Both the position numbers and the translations under genes were made by a program. From Phaeodactylibacter sp. (lineage in GTDB: Bacteria; Bacteroidota; Bacteroidia; Chitinophagales; Saprospiraceae): a stretch of DNA of 64,000 bases. Where the stretch lies: the NCBI RefSeq assembly GCF_022763345.1, contig NZ_JALEGS010000065.1:32948-96947 (forward strand), read 5' to 3'. Below, piece after piece: positions 17,475 to 26,350 of the stretch. The number at the start of each line of letters is the position of its first letter. Within the stretch, counting starts at the first letter, position 1. The notes beneath the pieces are model-generated. The model was not told the origin of the DNA and searched no databases. It was given only the letters and a program-made list of their open reading frames with translations.

Positions 17475-18440
17475 ATGAAAAGCCCAATTTTTGATCGTTT
17501 GACTTTTGCCCCCCTTTTATTCCTGGCAATAATTGCCGCCTTTATGTTCAGCAGCTGTGAGAAGGAGATTATTGAGCCCGTTACTCAAATTGACACGCCT
17601 GATGTAATCGTTCAACCGGCGATCCCTTCTGACTTTATTGCTGAAACCAAGGTAAGCACCCATGACTTCCGCCCGCTGCTGATGAGCATGCAGGAAGACG
17701 GATACATGCCGGTCTGGATTGATGCCTTTACGCACACTGCAGGCAATTCTGTGGACCAATACCATGAAACCCTGTACAACGTCGTTTTCGACAAGAACCC
17801 CGACAACCTCAAGTGGGAAATGCACATAGGGCTTACCGAGAACCAACTGAGCAGCAAATTCAGCCTGTTGCTGGAGGGCTATATGGTGCACCAACTGGAG
17901 AGCTACATTGATGGTGCCAACCGGAAGTTTGCCGTCATCTTTGTTGAGGGCTCTGCCTCAGATCAGTATTTCATGATTGATAAGAAGAATGCAACTTACC
18001 AGCAGACTTACAATCAGAAAAGAGAGCAGGGGTACCGTCTCGTGTGCCGTTCTGTAGTCCATATTGGTGAGGAACGTTTCTACACTGCTGTTATGGACAA
18101 AAAGGATGTAGGCTTATCGGTACCTTTCTCCAACTTGGACGAGGATGGCATCCAAACCCAGATGGAAAACGCGAAGGCGGATGGCAGAATGGCCGCATAC
18201 CTGGATATTTCACAGGTGGGCACGACTTCTAACATTCGTTTCAACCCTGTTTTCAATGAAGATACACATGCCAGCTGGTATGCCCTGAACAAGCTTAGCG
18301 AGGCGCAACTCGGAGATGCCCTTGCAGAAGCTAAAGCAGATGGATACGACGTTACCTTCCTGTGCGGCTACGATGAGAAAGGCCTGATCAACGGCAATGA
18401 AGTTAACTTTGTCAAGTACGCTGTAGGCTTTAAGAAGTAA
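17475..18440 (+). CDS. Lipoprotein with five ~50-residue tandem repeats (BTRD1-like)
   Basis: 321 residues. A lipoprotein signal ends at FSSC (cysteine about residue 28), followed by EKE. The mature protein consists of five units of about 50 residues, each with a helix followed by 'DGY-x-hydrophobic' and a strand-rich half: around QEDGYMPVWIDAF, LLEGYMVHQLESYIDG, REQGYRLVCRSVVHIG, KADGRMAAYLDIS and KADGYDVTFLCGYDEKG. This pattern resembles bacterial tandem repeat domain 1, found in some secreted hydrolases, but no catalytic residues can be assigned. It lies divergent to an ECF sigma factor and upstream of a subtilisin and a CHAT protease gene. A strong terminator follows (18455-18490). Confidence 0.65.
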   Translation: MKSPIFDRLTFAPLLFLAIIAAFMFSSCEKEIIEPVTQIDTPDVIVQPAIPSDFIAETKVSTHDFRPLLMSMQEDGYMPVWIDAFTHTAGNSVDQYHETLYNVVFDKNPDNLKWEMHIGLTENQLSSKFSLLLEGYMVHQLESYIDGANRKFAVIFVEGSASDQYFMIDKKNATYQQTYNQKREQGYRLVCRSVVHIGEERFYTAVMDKKDVGLSVPFSNLDEDGIQTQMENAKADGRMAAYLDISQVGTTSNIRFNPVFNEDTHASWYALNKLSEAQLGDALAEAKADGYDVTFLCGYDEKGLINGNEVNFVKYAVGFKK

Positions 18441-18454
18441 AACGGTTTTTTCAC

Positions 18455-18490
18455 CCGGGAGCAATCAAAATTAAATTGCTCCCGGTTTTT
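18455..18490 (+). terminator. Rho-independent terminator
   Basis: A perfect 11-bp stem (18455-18465 with 18475-18485, arms CCGGGAGCAAT/ATTGCTCCCGG), a 9-nt loop and TTTTT at 18486-18490. It ends the lipoprotein transcript and shows that the protease coding region must start downstream, at ATG 18506. Confidence 0.92.
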
Positions 18491-18505
18491 CAACTGCTTC
18501 AATTT

Positions 18506-20743
18506 ATGAAAAACACAATCCTATTACCCTTGCTGCTGATCTGGCAGCTTTCTGCTTTTGCACAAGTCAGCCCGGACGACTCTCTCGCATTGGTTAGCCT
18601 TTATGAAGAGACCAATGGCAACAACTGGGCCAATGACGACAACTGGCTCACCGCTCCGGTCAGTCAATGGAACGGCATCACCGTGATTGACAACCGCATT
18701 CAGGCCATCCGGCTTCCGGACAATAACCTTACCGGCGCAGTTCCCAACGCCGTAAGCACCCTGATTGCCCTGGAAGTCATCGACCTGAGCGGCAATGCCC
18801 TTATCAGCCTTCCCAACCTGTCTGCCATGCCGCTGCTGAAAGAGCTGCAGGTACAGGACAACGAGCTGGAAAATCTGCCAAATATCCCAACCAATATCTT
18901 CGACAGTATCCGGTGCGAAAACAACAGGCTGGAGTTTGACGACTTGCTGCCTTTAGCCGGCTTATCCACCACCACATTTACCTACGCTCCCCAGGCTACC
19001 TTTGCCGAATCGGGTTTCATCTATGCGTTTGACGGAGATGATGTAAGCCTCACAGTCAATGCGCCTGGTACCGGCCTCAGCTACAGCTGGTTCTTTGAAG
19101 GCACACTGCTTACTTTGCCCAGCCCGGTTCCTGACCTAAATCTAGTTGGTGTTTCCGGCATTGATGAAGGAGCCTACGTAGCACAAGTTACCCATCCTCT
19201 GCTACCTGCCCTGGCCTTAGAAAGTGCTCCACAAACCCTGCTGCTATACGATCTCGATAGCCTGGGCGGTGCCTTCGTCCCCAATCAGATGATCATTGAG
19301 TTCACGGATGACGCCTCCGACTTTGAGCGGGATACCCTCAGGGCCTACTTTCAGGCAGAACTGCTCGACAGCTGCCTTTGCGGTGTCATAGAACTATGGG
19401 AATTGCCCGATACCAGCTATTTGCCGGAAGGTGGCATTGTAGTGGGCCTTGAAGAAACCAAGGAAGCTGCGAAGACGAAGTCTAAAGTGGAAGACCTCAA
19501 CAACAATTACGTACTCCCACTGCAAGACCAGCAACAAACCCATCCGGCAAGCCCAACGCCGCCCTCAGGCCCGGGAAGGAGGAGAGGCCGGAACTGGTCT
19601 CCCAAAGTAGCCGTCATAGATGTGGGCATTGACAATACCCACCCCGATCTTGAAGGCATGTTGGCTCAAAATGAAGCTGAAATGCAGAATGGCATGGATG
19701 ACGACGGCAACTGCCTGGTTGACGATTTCGAGGGCTACGACTTTGCGGAAGAAGACAATCAGCCACTTGACCCGGTCAATGGGCACGGTACACATATCGC
19801 GGGCATTATTACGGACGGTGACCCACCAGGCACACTTGAGCTGCTGAGCATAAAAAGCCATCAGGACGATGGGCTCGGGCTCCTATTTGAAGCCCTCTGC
19901 GGCATTTACTATGCCCGCGATCAGGAAGCGCAGGTGGTCAACCTTAGCTGGGGATATCAGGGATTGCCTTCCCCCGTACTGGAAAATGCCATCCGCAGGG
20001 CTGGTGAGAACTGCAGAACACTCTTCGTGGCATCGGCAGGCAATGATACCACGAACAATGACCTTATTCCTCACTACCCCTCAGGCTTTGATCTGGACAA
20101 CCTGATTTCAGTGGCGGCATTAGATATTACGGAGTCTGTCCTCGCCGACTTTTCCAACTACGGCATCCAAACCGTTGATATTGCCGCGCCCGGCACGCGA
20201 ATTTTTAGTACCGTACCGGGCGGTGGCTATGATTTCCGTGATGGCACCTCTATGGCCGCAGCAGCCGTTTCCAGAGCGGCAGCATTACTCTGGAAAACGA
20301 AGCCGGAAGCGACCCACCTGGATATCAAAGCTGCACTCCTGAACAGTGCCACCCAGCTTCCGGCGCTTGATAGCCTGGCATCAGGTGGAAAGCTCAACTT
20401 GTCAGCCGCTATCGATATGCTGGAGGGTATGCCGGTTGACAGCAGTTGCGCTGAGGTCAGCTCCTCGGCTTTCGCTATGCCGGTACAGCATGGGCTGAGC
20501 ATGCAGGCTGCGCCACAGCCCTTTGGCCAGCACCTCAATATTACGCTGGACAGTGACCGCTCCCAAATCGTTTGGCTTGAGGTGCGCTCGGTGTTAGGGC
20601 AGCTCGTCTGGCAGCAGCAGGTTGATGTATACCCGGGCGAACAAACCGTTGAGCTCCATACCCCCAATTGGGCATCGGGATGGTACGTACTATCGGTAAA
20701 ATCCGAACAACATAATTTTGGTATGCAAATTTTGAAGCAGTAA
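18506..20743 (+). CDS. S8 subtilisin-like serine protease with LRR and T9SS type A domain
   Basis: About 745 residues. A signal peptide (MKNTILLPLLLIWQLSAFAQ) is followed by leucine-rich-repeat-like units (LPDNNLTGAVPNAV, LEVIDLSGNAL, LLKELQVQDNELENLP) to about residue 150 and an Ig-like segment. A charged, proline-rich linker with basic GRRRGRN precedes the peptidase S8 domain. The catalytic triad is Asp372 (VIDVGIDNTHPDL), His427 (GHGTHIAGI) and Ser582 (DGTSMAAAAVS); VASAGND supplies the oxyanion asparagine. The last about 75 residues are a T9SS type A sorting domain ending GMQILKQ. The linker could be a maturation cleavage site (inference). It lies between terminators, so it is its own transcription unit in the sigma/CHAT neighbourhood. 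Confidence 0.92.
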   Translation: MKNTILLPLLLIWQLSAFAQVSPDDSLALVSLYEETNGNNWANDDNWLTAPVSQWNGITVIDNRIQAIRLPDNNLTGAVPNAVSTLIALEVIDLSGNALISLPNLSAMPLLKELQVQDNELENLPNIPTNIFDSIRCENNRLEFDDLLPLAGLSTTTFTYAPQATFAESGFIYAFDGDDVSLTVNAPGTGLSYSWFFEGTLLTLPSPVPDLNLVGVSGIDEGAYVAQVTHPLLPALALESAPQTLLLYDLDSLGGAFVPNQMIIEFTDDASDFERDTLRAYFQAELLDSCLCGVIELWELPDTSYLPEGGIVVGLEETKEAAKTKSKVEDLNNNYVLPLQDQQQTHPASPTPPSGPGRRRGRNWSPKVAVIDVGIDNTHPDLEGMLAQNEAEMQNGMDDDGNCLVDDFEGYDFAEEDNQPLDPVNGHGTHIAGIITDGDPPGTLELLSIKSHQDDGLGLLFEALCGIYYARDQEAQVVNLSWGYQGLPSPVLENAIRRAGENCRTLFVASAGNDTTNNDLIPHYPSGFDLDNLISVAALDITESVLADFSNYGIQTVDIAAPGTRIFSTVPGGGYDFRDGTSMAAAAVSRAAALLWKTKPEATHLDIKAALLNSATQLPALDSLASGGKLNLSAAIDMLEGMPVDSSCAEVSSSAFAMPVQHGLSMQAAPQPFGQHLNITLDSDRSQIVWLEVRSVLGQLVWQQQVDVYPGEQTVELHTPNWASGWYVLSVKSEQHNFGMQILKQ

Positions 20744-20748
20744 TTCCT

Positions 20749-20786
20749 GCCGGTGGGCCTCTTAATAACGGTCCACCGGCCTTTTT
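20749..20786 (+). terminator. Rho-independent terminator after subtilisin gene
   Basis: GCCGGTGG at 20749-20756 pairs with CCACCGGC at 20773-20780 and the stem extends inward by three more pairs (one G-U). The hairpin is followed by CTTTTT at 20781-20786. Confidence 0.88.
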
Positions 20787-20861
20787 AAACCCGTAAAAAA
20801 CCTCACCTGTAGCGCGATTCAGCGCCGGATATCCTACCTTTATTGGGCAAATACGCCCACC

Positions 20862-23771
20862 ATGATGAAAAAACTATGGTTTTGGGGCGCGCTCCTGACC
20901 ACGCTTGCTTTTTCCGGCACCGGAAATGCCTTGCCTTCCCATTCCTACACGACCACTTCTTTCAGAGCTAACCTACAGCAGGAGGCCCCTTGTACTATCG
21001 CCGATAGCCTCGCCTACGACCAGGCTATGGCCCTCTACGATTCACTGGATGCGGAACGGACAATCGACTTCCTTGAAGATTTTTTCGCGCAGCGCAAGTC
21101 AAAGGCTTGTACAGAGACTGCCTTTCTGGGCGACCTTTGGCACAAGTATGGCGTGTTTCTGTACCTCACCGACCAATACCGTCAGGCAGAGCTGGCCTAC
21201 GAGCGGGCTTTAGCAATCCGGATCGCCGTACTGGGGACTCACCACCCTGATGTTGCCCGCTCTTACCACAACCTTGGGGTCGCCCTGAAGGAAAAGGGGG
21301 ATTTTATCAATGCCCTACCCCCGTTAAAGGAAGCCGTGGCGCTCCGGCAAAAGCTGGAAGCTCCGGAAGGCGTGGCCGACAGCTACTTTGAGCAAGCTGC
21401 GGTGTACAACGCCATGGGGGAATACAACATCGCGCTGGAGTACCTGCACGCGGCCCTGCCTGTTTTTCGGGAGCACTACGGCGAGCAGAGCTATGAAGTC
21501 GCTCAAACCTACAATGAGATGGGCATTGCCCACTGGAACCTCGGAGAATACCAGCCTGCACTGAAGCGCATACAACTGGCACAGGCTGTTTTTGTGGCAC
21601 TCTACGGTGCTGACGATACGGACGTTGCCCTTACTCACATCAACCTGGGGAATATTTACGATGATCTCAGAGAGGGAGAACTAGCGCTGCACCAGTACAA
21701 AGAAGCGATATCCATCTACCAGCAATACGAAGGTTACGATTTATCCCTGGGGCTCGTTTATAACAACCTCGGTGTCGTCCTGCGAAAACTGAATTGGTAC
21801 GAAGAATCCCGGAAGGCATTGGAGCAGTCCCTCAAAGCCAAAAACAGGGCTCTGGCTGCAGGGGCTCACCCCAATAAAGCGGCAACACTCGATAACATCG
21901 GCGACCTGTACCTGGATATGGGGCTTCTCGATAAAGCCCTGCAACAATACCAGCTTGCTATTTATCACCGGGTCCCGGGTTTTACAGACACCCTGGGTTA
22001 CAGCAATCCCACGATAATCAATGCCGGCATCAGAGGAAGCTGGCAGAAGCTGCTCATTGTGATGGCTTCCAAAGCCAAAACGCTAAAAGCCCTTCATGAA
22101 AAAACCAAAGACCAGGCTTATCTTGAGCAGGCCCTGTCCGCTTATTACACCTGCGAACAGGTCGTAGCTCAGCTACAGCAACAGTACGAAACCCGTAAGT
22201 CGAAGCTATTCCTGCAGGAAAATGCCCTGCCGGTCTATGAAGAGGCCCTGGAAACTTGCTTTTTGCTCCATCAAATCACGGGGAAGGACGCTTACATTGA
22301 AGATGCCTTTTTCTTTATTGAGCAAAGCCGGGCTACGCTGCTGGCTGCTACCCTACGGGATGCCCAGGCCAAGAACACAGCTGGTATCCCTGCCGAAATC
22401 CTCGCTCAGGAGCAGGGCCTGAAAGCCAACATCGGATACCTGGAGTCAAAACTAGCACTTTCGGCTGATACTACACGCCGTGCGCCCTTGCAAAGGGCAT
22501 TAGCCGACTTGCGCCATCAGCTGCAGCTATTCACCACAAACCTGGAGGAAAAGTACCCCACCTACTATTTTGAAAAGTATCAGCGGACCAAGGCATCAAC
22601 CGGTAATCTCGTCCGGCTAATGAAGGGGGCCAATGCCGGTTGGGTTTCCTACTTTGCCGGAGTAAAACGGTCCTACGCGCTATTTTGGAATGGGGCAGAC
22701 TGGCAATTGTCGGCCCTTCCTGCACGGGCAGAATGGGAACCACTTATTCTTGAACTGACCCGGGCACTCAGCCGGCAACAGCACAACCTCCCGCTGGAAA
22801 CTTTCCAATCTCTTGCCTACCCGCTTTATACCGCGCTTTGGGCTCCCCTTGGCGAGAACCTGCCGAAGCGGGTCTTTGTGAGCCCTGCCGGCGCTATTCA
22901 CCATCTGCCCATCAGCATTTTGCCGGGTTCAAAGGATGGAGGGCACTGGAAGGAACTGCCCTACCTGCTCCACAAGCACCAAATCACCTATGCCTATTCT
23001 GCTGCGGTCCTACTGCAACAGGAAAACCGGCCCATCCCAGCCAGTAACCATGCTTTTCTGGGCGTAGCTCCCATTTTTGCTAAAAATTCAGGGCTTGCGG
23101 CACTGTCCTACAATCAGCGGGAAGTCAACACTATAGAACAATCCTGGAAAGGCAGGGTCCTCATCGGTCCGCAAGCGACCAAACAGGCGTTTACAGAGCT
23201 CGCGGGCAACTACCAAATCCTGCACCTCTCCACCCATGCCAGTGCGGCGGAGGGTGGCTGGATTGCCTTCAGTAATACCCTGCCAGACCAACCAGACAGT
23301 AAACTGTACCTTTCGGAACTCTACCCGCTAAACCTTGCTGCCGAAATGGCTGTGCTGAGCGCCTGTGAAACGGCTACCGGAGAACTGGCAAGGGGAGAAG
23401 GGGTGATGAGCCTCGCCAGGGGGTTATCGTACGCCGGATGCCCCAGTACCGTTGCCACTTTATGGCCGGTGCTTCAAGGCAGTAGCTCGGGGATCATTCT
23501 GGAGTTTTACGATTTACTCAAAGCAGGCCACACAAAGGACGCCGCTTTGCAGGAAGCTCAGCTTTCCTACCTGATGAGTGAAGAGACCGACCTCATTGGG
23601 GCGCACCCCGCATTATGGGGCGGGCTGGTGCACCTGGGTACGCCAAGACCTATTCCGCAACCTGGGCAACAGGGTTATCTGTGGTGGGCATCTGGTGCAA
23701 TCGCTGTTGGTATTTTACTTTGGTTATTTGGCCGCCGGGCTCTCCTTAGCCGGGCGCAACAGGAAGAATAA
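20862..23771 (+). CDS. TPR-CHAT caspase-like cysteine protease
   Basis: 969 residues. A signal-like hydrophobic N-terminus (LWFWGALLTTLAFSGTGNA) is followed by about eight tetratricopeptide repeats over residues 75-380 (HPDVARSYHNLGVALKEKG, EVAQTYNEMGIAHWNLGEY, LGLVYNNLGVVLRKL). A helical linker precedes a CHAT domain at about 620-925 with the probable catalytic dyad His792 (HLSTHA) and Cys835 (VLSACET), then GEGVMSLARGLSYAGCPSTVATLWPV. A single transmembrane helix near the C-terminus (WWASGAIAVGILLWLFG) is followed by a basic tail, so the protease part probably faces the periplasm. CHAT proteins are caspase relatives that cut specific partners. Its end overlaps the convergent lgt gene by 48 bp. 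The start at 20862 has a second ATG immediately after. Confidence 0.9.
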   Translation: MMKKLWFWGALLTTLAFSGTGNALPSHSYTTTSFRANLQQEAPCTIADSLAYDQAMALYDSLDAERTIDFLEDFFAQRKSKACTETAFLGDLWHKYGVFLYLTDQYRQAELAYERALAIRIAVLGTHHPDVARSYHNLGVALKEKGDFINALPPLKEAVALRQKLEAPEGVADSYFEQAAVYNAMGEYNIALEYLHAALPVFREHYGEQSYEVAQTYNEMGIAHWNLGEYQPALKRIQLAQAVFVALYGADDTDVALTHINLGNIYDDLREGELALHQYKEAISIYQQYEGYDLSLGLVYNNLGVVLRKLNWYEESRKALEQSLKAKNRALAAGAHPNKAATLDNIGDLYLDMGLLDKALQQYQLAIYHRVPGFTDTLGYSNPTIINAGIRGSWQKLLIVMASKAKTLKALHEKTKDQAYLEQALSAYYTCEQVVAQLQQQYETRKSKLFLQENALPVYEEALETCFLLHQITGKDAYIEDAFFFIEQSRATLLAATLRDAQAKNTAGIPAEILAQEQGLKANIGYLESKLALSADTTRRAPLQRALADLRHQLQLFTTNLEEKYPTYYFEKYQRTKASTGNLVRLMKGANAGWVSYFAGVKRSYALFWNGADWQLSALPARAEWEPLILELTRALSRQQHNLPLETFQSLAYPLYTALWAPLGENLPKRVFVSPAGAIHHLPISILPGSKDGGHWKELPYLLHKHQITYAYSAAVLLQQENRPIPASNHAFLGVAPIFAKNSGLAALSYNQREVNTIEQSWKGRVLIGPQATKQAFTELAGNYQILHLSTHASAAEGGWIAFSNTLPDQPDSKLYLSELYPLNLAAEMAVLSACETATGELARGEGVMSLARGLSYAGCPSTVATLWPVLQGSSSGIILEFYDLLKAGHTKDAALQEAQLSYLMSEETDLIGAHPALWGGLVHLGTPRPIPQPGQQGYLWWASGAIAVGILLWLFGRRALLSRAQQEE

Positions 23772-24641
23772 GCCTACCAGCATAAAGGGAATGCTCAGCA
23801 GCTGTCCGGTGCTCAGTCCCGCGTTCACGGCCGACTCAAACCCGCCCTGACTCGTCTTGAAGTACTCCAGCCCAAAGCGGATGACGCCCAAAACCAGCAG
23901 CAGGAACAACCCGAACATGCGGCCCAGGCGGTTCTTCGCATCGGTTTTCCAGTACACCCAGTAGAGCAGGAAGAAGGTGAGCAGGTAACTAATGGATTCA
24001 TACAGCTGCACCGGATGGCGGACCGGCACCTCGCTGAGCTCTACGCAAAACTTGCCGCTGGCCATTTCTGCCACTTCCACGCAACCCTGGCCGGCACGCT
24101 CAATGCAGGCCGAGCACTTTTCCCAGAGGTTGGTCTCGTTGCGGGGAAATTTAAAGCCCCAGGCGACGTCAGTAGGCTTGCCTACAATTTCGGAGTTCAT
24201 CAGGTTGCCCAGGCGGATGAAGCACCCGGCAAGGGCAGTGGGGACCACCACTTTGTCCAGTACCCAGAGAACGGAGCGCTTTGACTCAAAACGGGAGAAA
24301 ATCCAGAGGGCGAGGATGATGCCTATCGCTCCGCCGTGGCTGGCCAGCCCGCCTTTCCACACCATGGGAATTTCGGTGAGATGCTGCGAGTAGTAGTCCC
24401 AGTCGTAGAAGAACACATGCCCCAAACGGGCGCCCACCACAGCCCCCACGACCATGTAAATGAAGATACGGTCCAGCCACTCTTCGGGCGCATTTTCGGC
24501 CTTGAACATCGCCTTCACAATGTACAAGCCTGCCAGAAAGCCGGCAGCGAAGAGCAGCCCGTACCAACGCAGGGTTAGCGGGCCAAGGTTAATGATTTCA
24601 GGGGAAGCCGTCCAGGTGATGTAGGCCAAAAGATCTTGCAT
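23724..24641 (-). CDS. lgt: Prolipoprotein diacylglyceryl transferase
   Basis: About 305 residues, multi-pass inner-membrane enzyme that moves diacylglycerol from phosphatidylglycerol to the lipobox cysteine of prolipoproteins, the first lipoprotein maturation step. Visible signatures are LRWYGLLFAAGFLAG, ARLGHVFFYDWDYY, GGLASHGGAIGIILALW, the Lgt signature FIRLGNLMNSEIVGKPTDVAWG, and RHPVQLYES. The frame is open to 24746 but the first 35 codons are polar and unlike the family; MQDLLAYITW at 24641 is the normal start. An insertion with four cysteines (CSAC, QGC, KFC) lies between the signature and RHPVQLYE. The 3' end overlaps the convergent CHAT gene. Confidence 0.95.
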   Translation of the reverse strand: MQDLLAYITWTASPEIINLGPLTLRWYGLLFAAGFLAGLYIVKAMFKAENAPEEWLDRIFIYMVVGAVVGARLGHVFFYDWDYYSQHLTEIPMVWKGGLASHGGAIGIILALWIFSRFESKRSVLWVLDKVVVPTALAGCFIRLGNLMNSEIVGKPTDVAWGFKFPRNETNLWEKCSACIERAGQGCVEVAEMASGKFCVELSEVPVRHPVQLYESISYLLTFFLLYWVYWKTDAKNRLGRMFGLFLLLVLGVIRFGLEYFKTSQGGFESAVNAGLSTGQLLSIPFMLVGLFFLLRPAKESPAAK

Positions 24642-24771
24642 AGGTATTGACTTGTGCCCCAATATTAGGCATGTTTTAGCGGTTTTTGGGCGCTTATGGG
24701 TTAATTTTTTGATAATTTGGATGCCCACGGAACGAAGAGCTTCCATGGTTTAACCCATCAAACCCTTTCAA

Positions 24772-25821
24772 ATGCCTGTGATGGACAAAGAACGCCCTGT
24801 ACTCGTCACCGGAGCTTCCGGCTACATCGCTTCCTGGATTGTCCGCTTCCTGCTGGAGGAGGGCCACGTGGTACACGCTACCGTAAGGGATAAAACCCAA
24901 ACGGAGAAAGTCGCTCACCTTACTGAAATCGACAGCCGGGAATCGGGCCAGCTCAGGCTTTTTGAGGCCGACCTGCTGAAGCCCGGGTCATTCGCAGAGG
25001 CGATGAAAGGTTGTGCGCTGGTGATACACACGGCCTCGCCATTCCAACTTAACACCAAAGACCCGCAGCGCAGCCTAATCGACCCGGCACTGAAGGGCAC
25101 CCGCAATGTGCTGGAAACGGCCAAACATACTCCCGGAGTGCAGCGGGTGGTACTGACTTCAAGCGTAGCAGCAATCTACGGGGATGCGATAGAGCTGGAA
25201 AGCGCTCCCGGGCAGGTTTTTACGGAGGAACAATGGAATGAAAGCAGCTCCCTCAGGCACCAGCCTTATTCTTACTCCAAGACGGTAGCCGAACGGGAAG
25301 CCTGGAAAATCGCTGGTACGCAGTTTGAGTGGGACCTGGTCACTATCAACCCAGGCTTTGTGATGGGACCATCCCTTAGTCAGCGTACCGATGGCACAAG
25401 TACACAGTTTATGCAATCTATGGCCAACGGGCAATTCAAAGCAGGTGCACCGGACTTATACTTCGGGGTGGTAGACGTCAGAGAAGTAGCCCGGGCACAT
25501 CTCCTGGCAGGATTTCTATCCGAAGCGGAAGGCCGGCATATCTTGTCTGCTTCAGAGCATAGCATACTGGAAATGAGCCATATGCTTCGGGAAAGCTATG
25601 GCGATAAATATCCCTTCCCGAAAAAATTACTCCCCAATATCTTCCTTTATCTGTTTGGTCCCTTCCAGGGCTTTTCCTGGAATTTTTTGCGCCGCAATCT
25701 CGGCTACCCCCTGCGTTTCAACAACCGAAAAAGCCGGGCAAAGCTGGGGCTGAAATACCGTCCGGTGGCGGAGACCCTGCGTGAGCACATCCAGCAATTG
25801 GAAAAAGACGGGTTACTGTAA
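24772..25821 (+). CDS. NAD(P)-dependent epimerase/dehydratase (dihydroflavonol reductase-like)
   Basis: 349-residue extended short-chain dehydrogenase/reductase. The Rossmann nucleotide motif VTGASGYIASWIV (GxxGxxA variant) lies at about 12-25, an arginine in TVRDKTQ suggests NADP use, VLTSSVAAIYGD holds the catalytic serine strand, and YSYSKTVAE carries the YxxxK pair. This pattern is typical of aldehyde reductase and dihydroflavonol-4-reductase-like enzymes that reduce aldehydes or ketones. The true substrate is unknown. It is divergent from lgt across 130 bp and ends 2 nt before the stop of the convergent DUF1648 gene. Confidence 0.88.
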   Translation: MPVMDKERPVLVTGASGYIASWIVRFLLEEGHVVHATVRDKTQTEKVAHLTEIDSRESGQLRLFEADLLKPGSFAEAMKGCALVIHTASPFQLNTKDPQRSLIDPALKGTRNVLETAKHTPGVQRVVLTSSVAAIYGDAIELESAPGQVFTEEQWNESSSLRHQPYSYSKTVAEREAWKIAGTQFEWDLVTINPGFVMGPSLSQRTDGTSTQFMQSMANGQFKAGAPDLYFGVVDVREVARAHLLAGFLSEAEGRHILSASEHSILEMSHMLRESYGDKYPFPKKLLPNIFLYLFGPFQGFSWNFLRRNLGYPLRFNNRKSRAKLGLKYRPVAETLREHIQQLEKDGLL

Positions 25822-25823
25822 GC

Positions 25824-26294
25824 TTAAGCCAGCTTTTTCATACGGACATAGCCATTGACGGTCAGCAAAAGGATAGCGCCAACGAATAACCAAATAAAAG
25901 TAGCGTTTAGTCCCGTCTGATGCCCCAATCCAATCTGCAAAATACCCCAGTGAATATACGCCAACAGCAGGTTAGTCACGAACATAATACCGGAGACCAG
26001 CAGCCTCGACTCCCTGATCAGCGCCTCCCGGTTCTCGTCGGTGACCTTAACCGGGAAGTTGTAATTGTTGGGGTCGCGCCCGATTAGCCCCACCAGCACT
26101 GAAGTCGCAATAGCGATTCCCGGCAACAAGAAAATCATTGCTCTGGGGCCGTAATCATCCGCCTGCCCACCCGCATTAAAGTGTATCGGCATTTGTTCCG
26201 GCAGGGAGCCGTAGTAAAACAGCCCGGTCGCCAGCATGAAAGCGATGCCGGCCAGGCTTAGCACATCCAGCGTAAAAAACAGTTGACGATTCAT
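25824..26294 (-). CDS. DUF1648 domain membrane protein
   Basis: 156 residues with four predicted membrane helices (about 8-30, 52-72, 98-120, 130-150). The loop after helix 1 carries YGSLPEQMPIHFNAGGQADDYG, the signature of DUF1648, the domain found in SdpI-like immunity proteins and other small membrane proteins. Function is unknown here; no toxin gene is adjacent. It follows the ABC-class ATPase gene in convergent/tandem packing: its stop is 2 nt from the end of the reductase gene on the other strand. Confidence 0.8.
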   Translation of the reverse strand: MNRQLFFTLDVLSLAGIAFMLATGLFYYGSLPEQMPIHFNAGGQADDYGPRAMIFLLPGIAIATSVLVGLIGRDPNNYNFPVKVTDENREALIRESRLLVSGIMFVTNLLLAYIHWGILQIGLGHQTGLNATFIWLFVGAILLLTVNGYVRMKKLA

Positions 26295-26350
26295 AGGTTA
26301 AGTCTTCATTGTAAAAAGGGTATCAGATTTAAAATTACTCAATCCTTGCA

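Noticed and set aside
20862..23771. Type III-E CRISPR-associated TPR-CHAT (Craspase-type) protease
   Set aside because: No gRAMP/Cas7-like effector or array in the window, and this protein has a signal and a membrane anchor.
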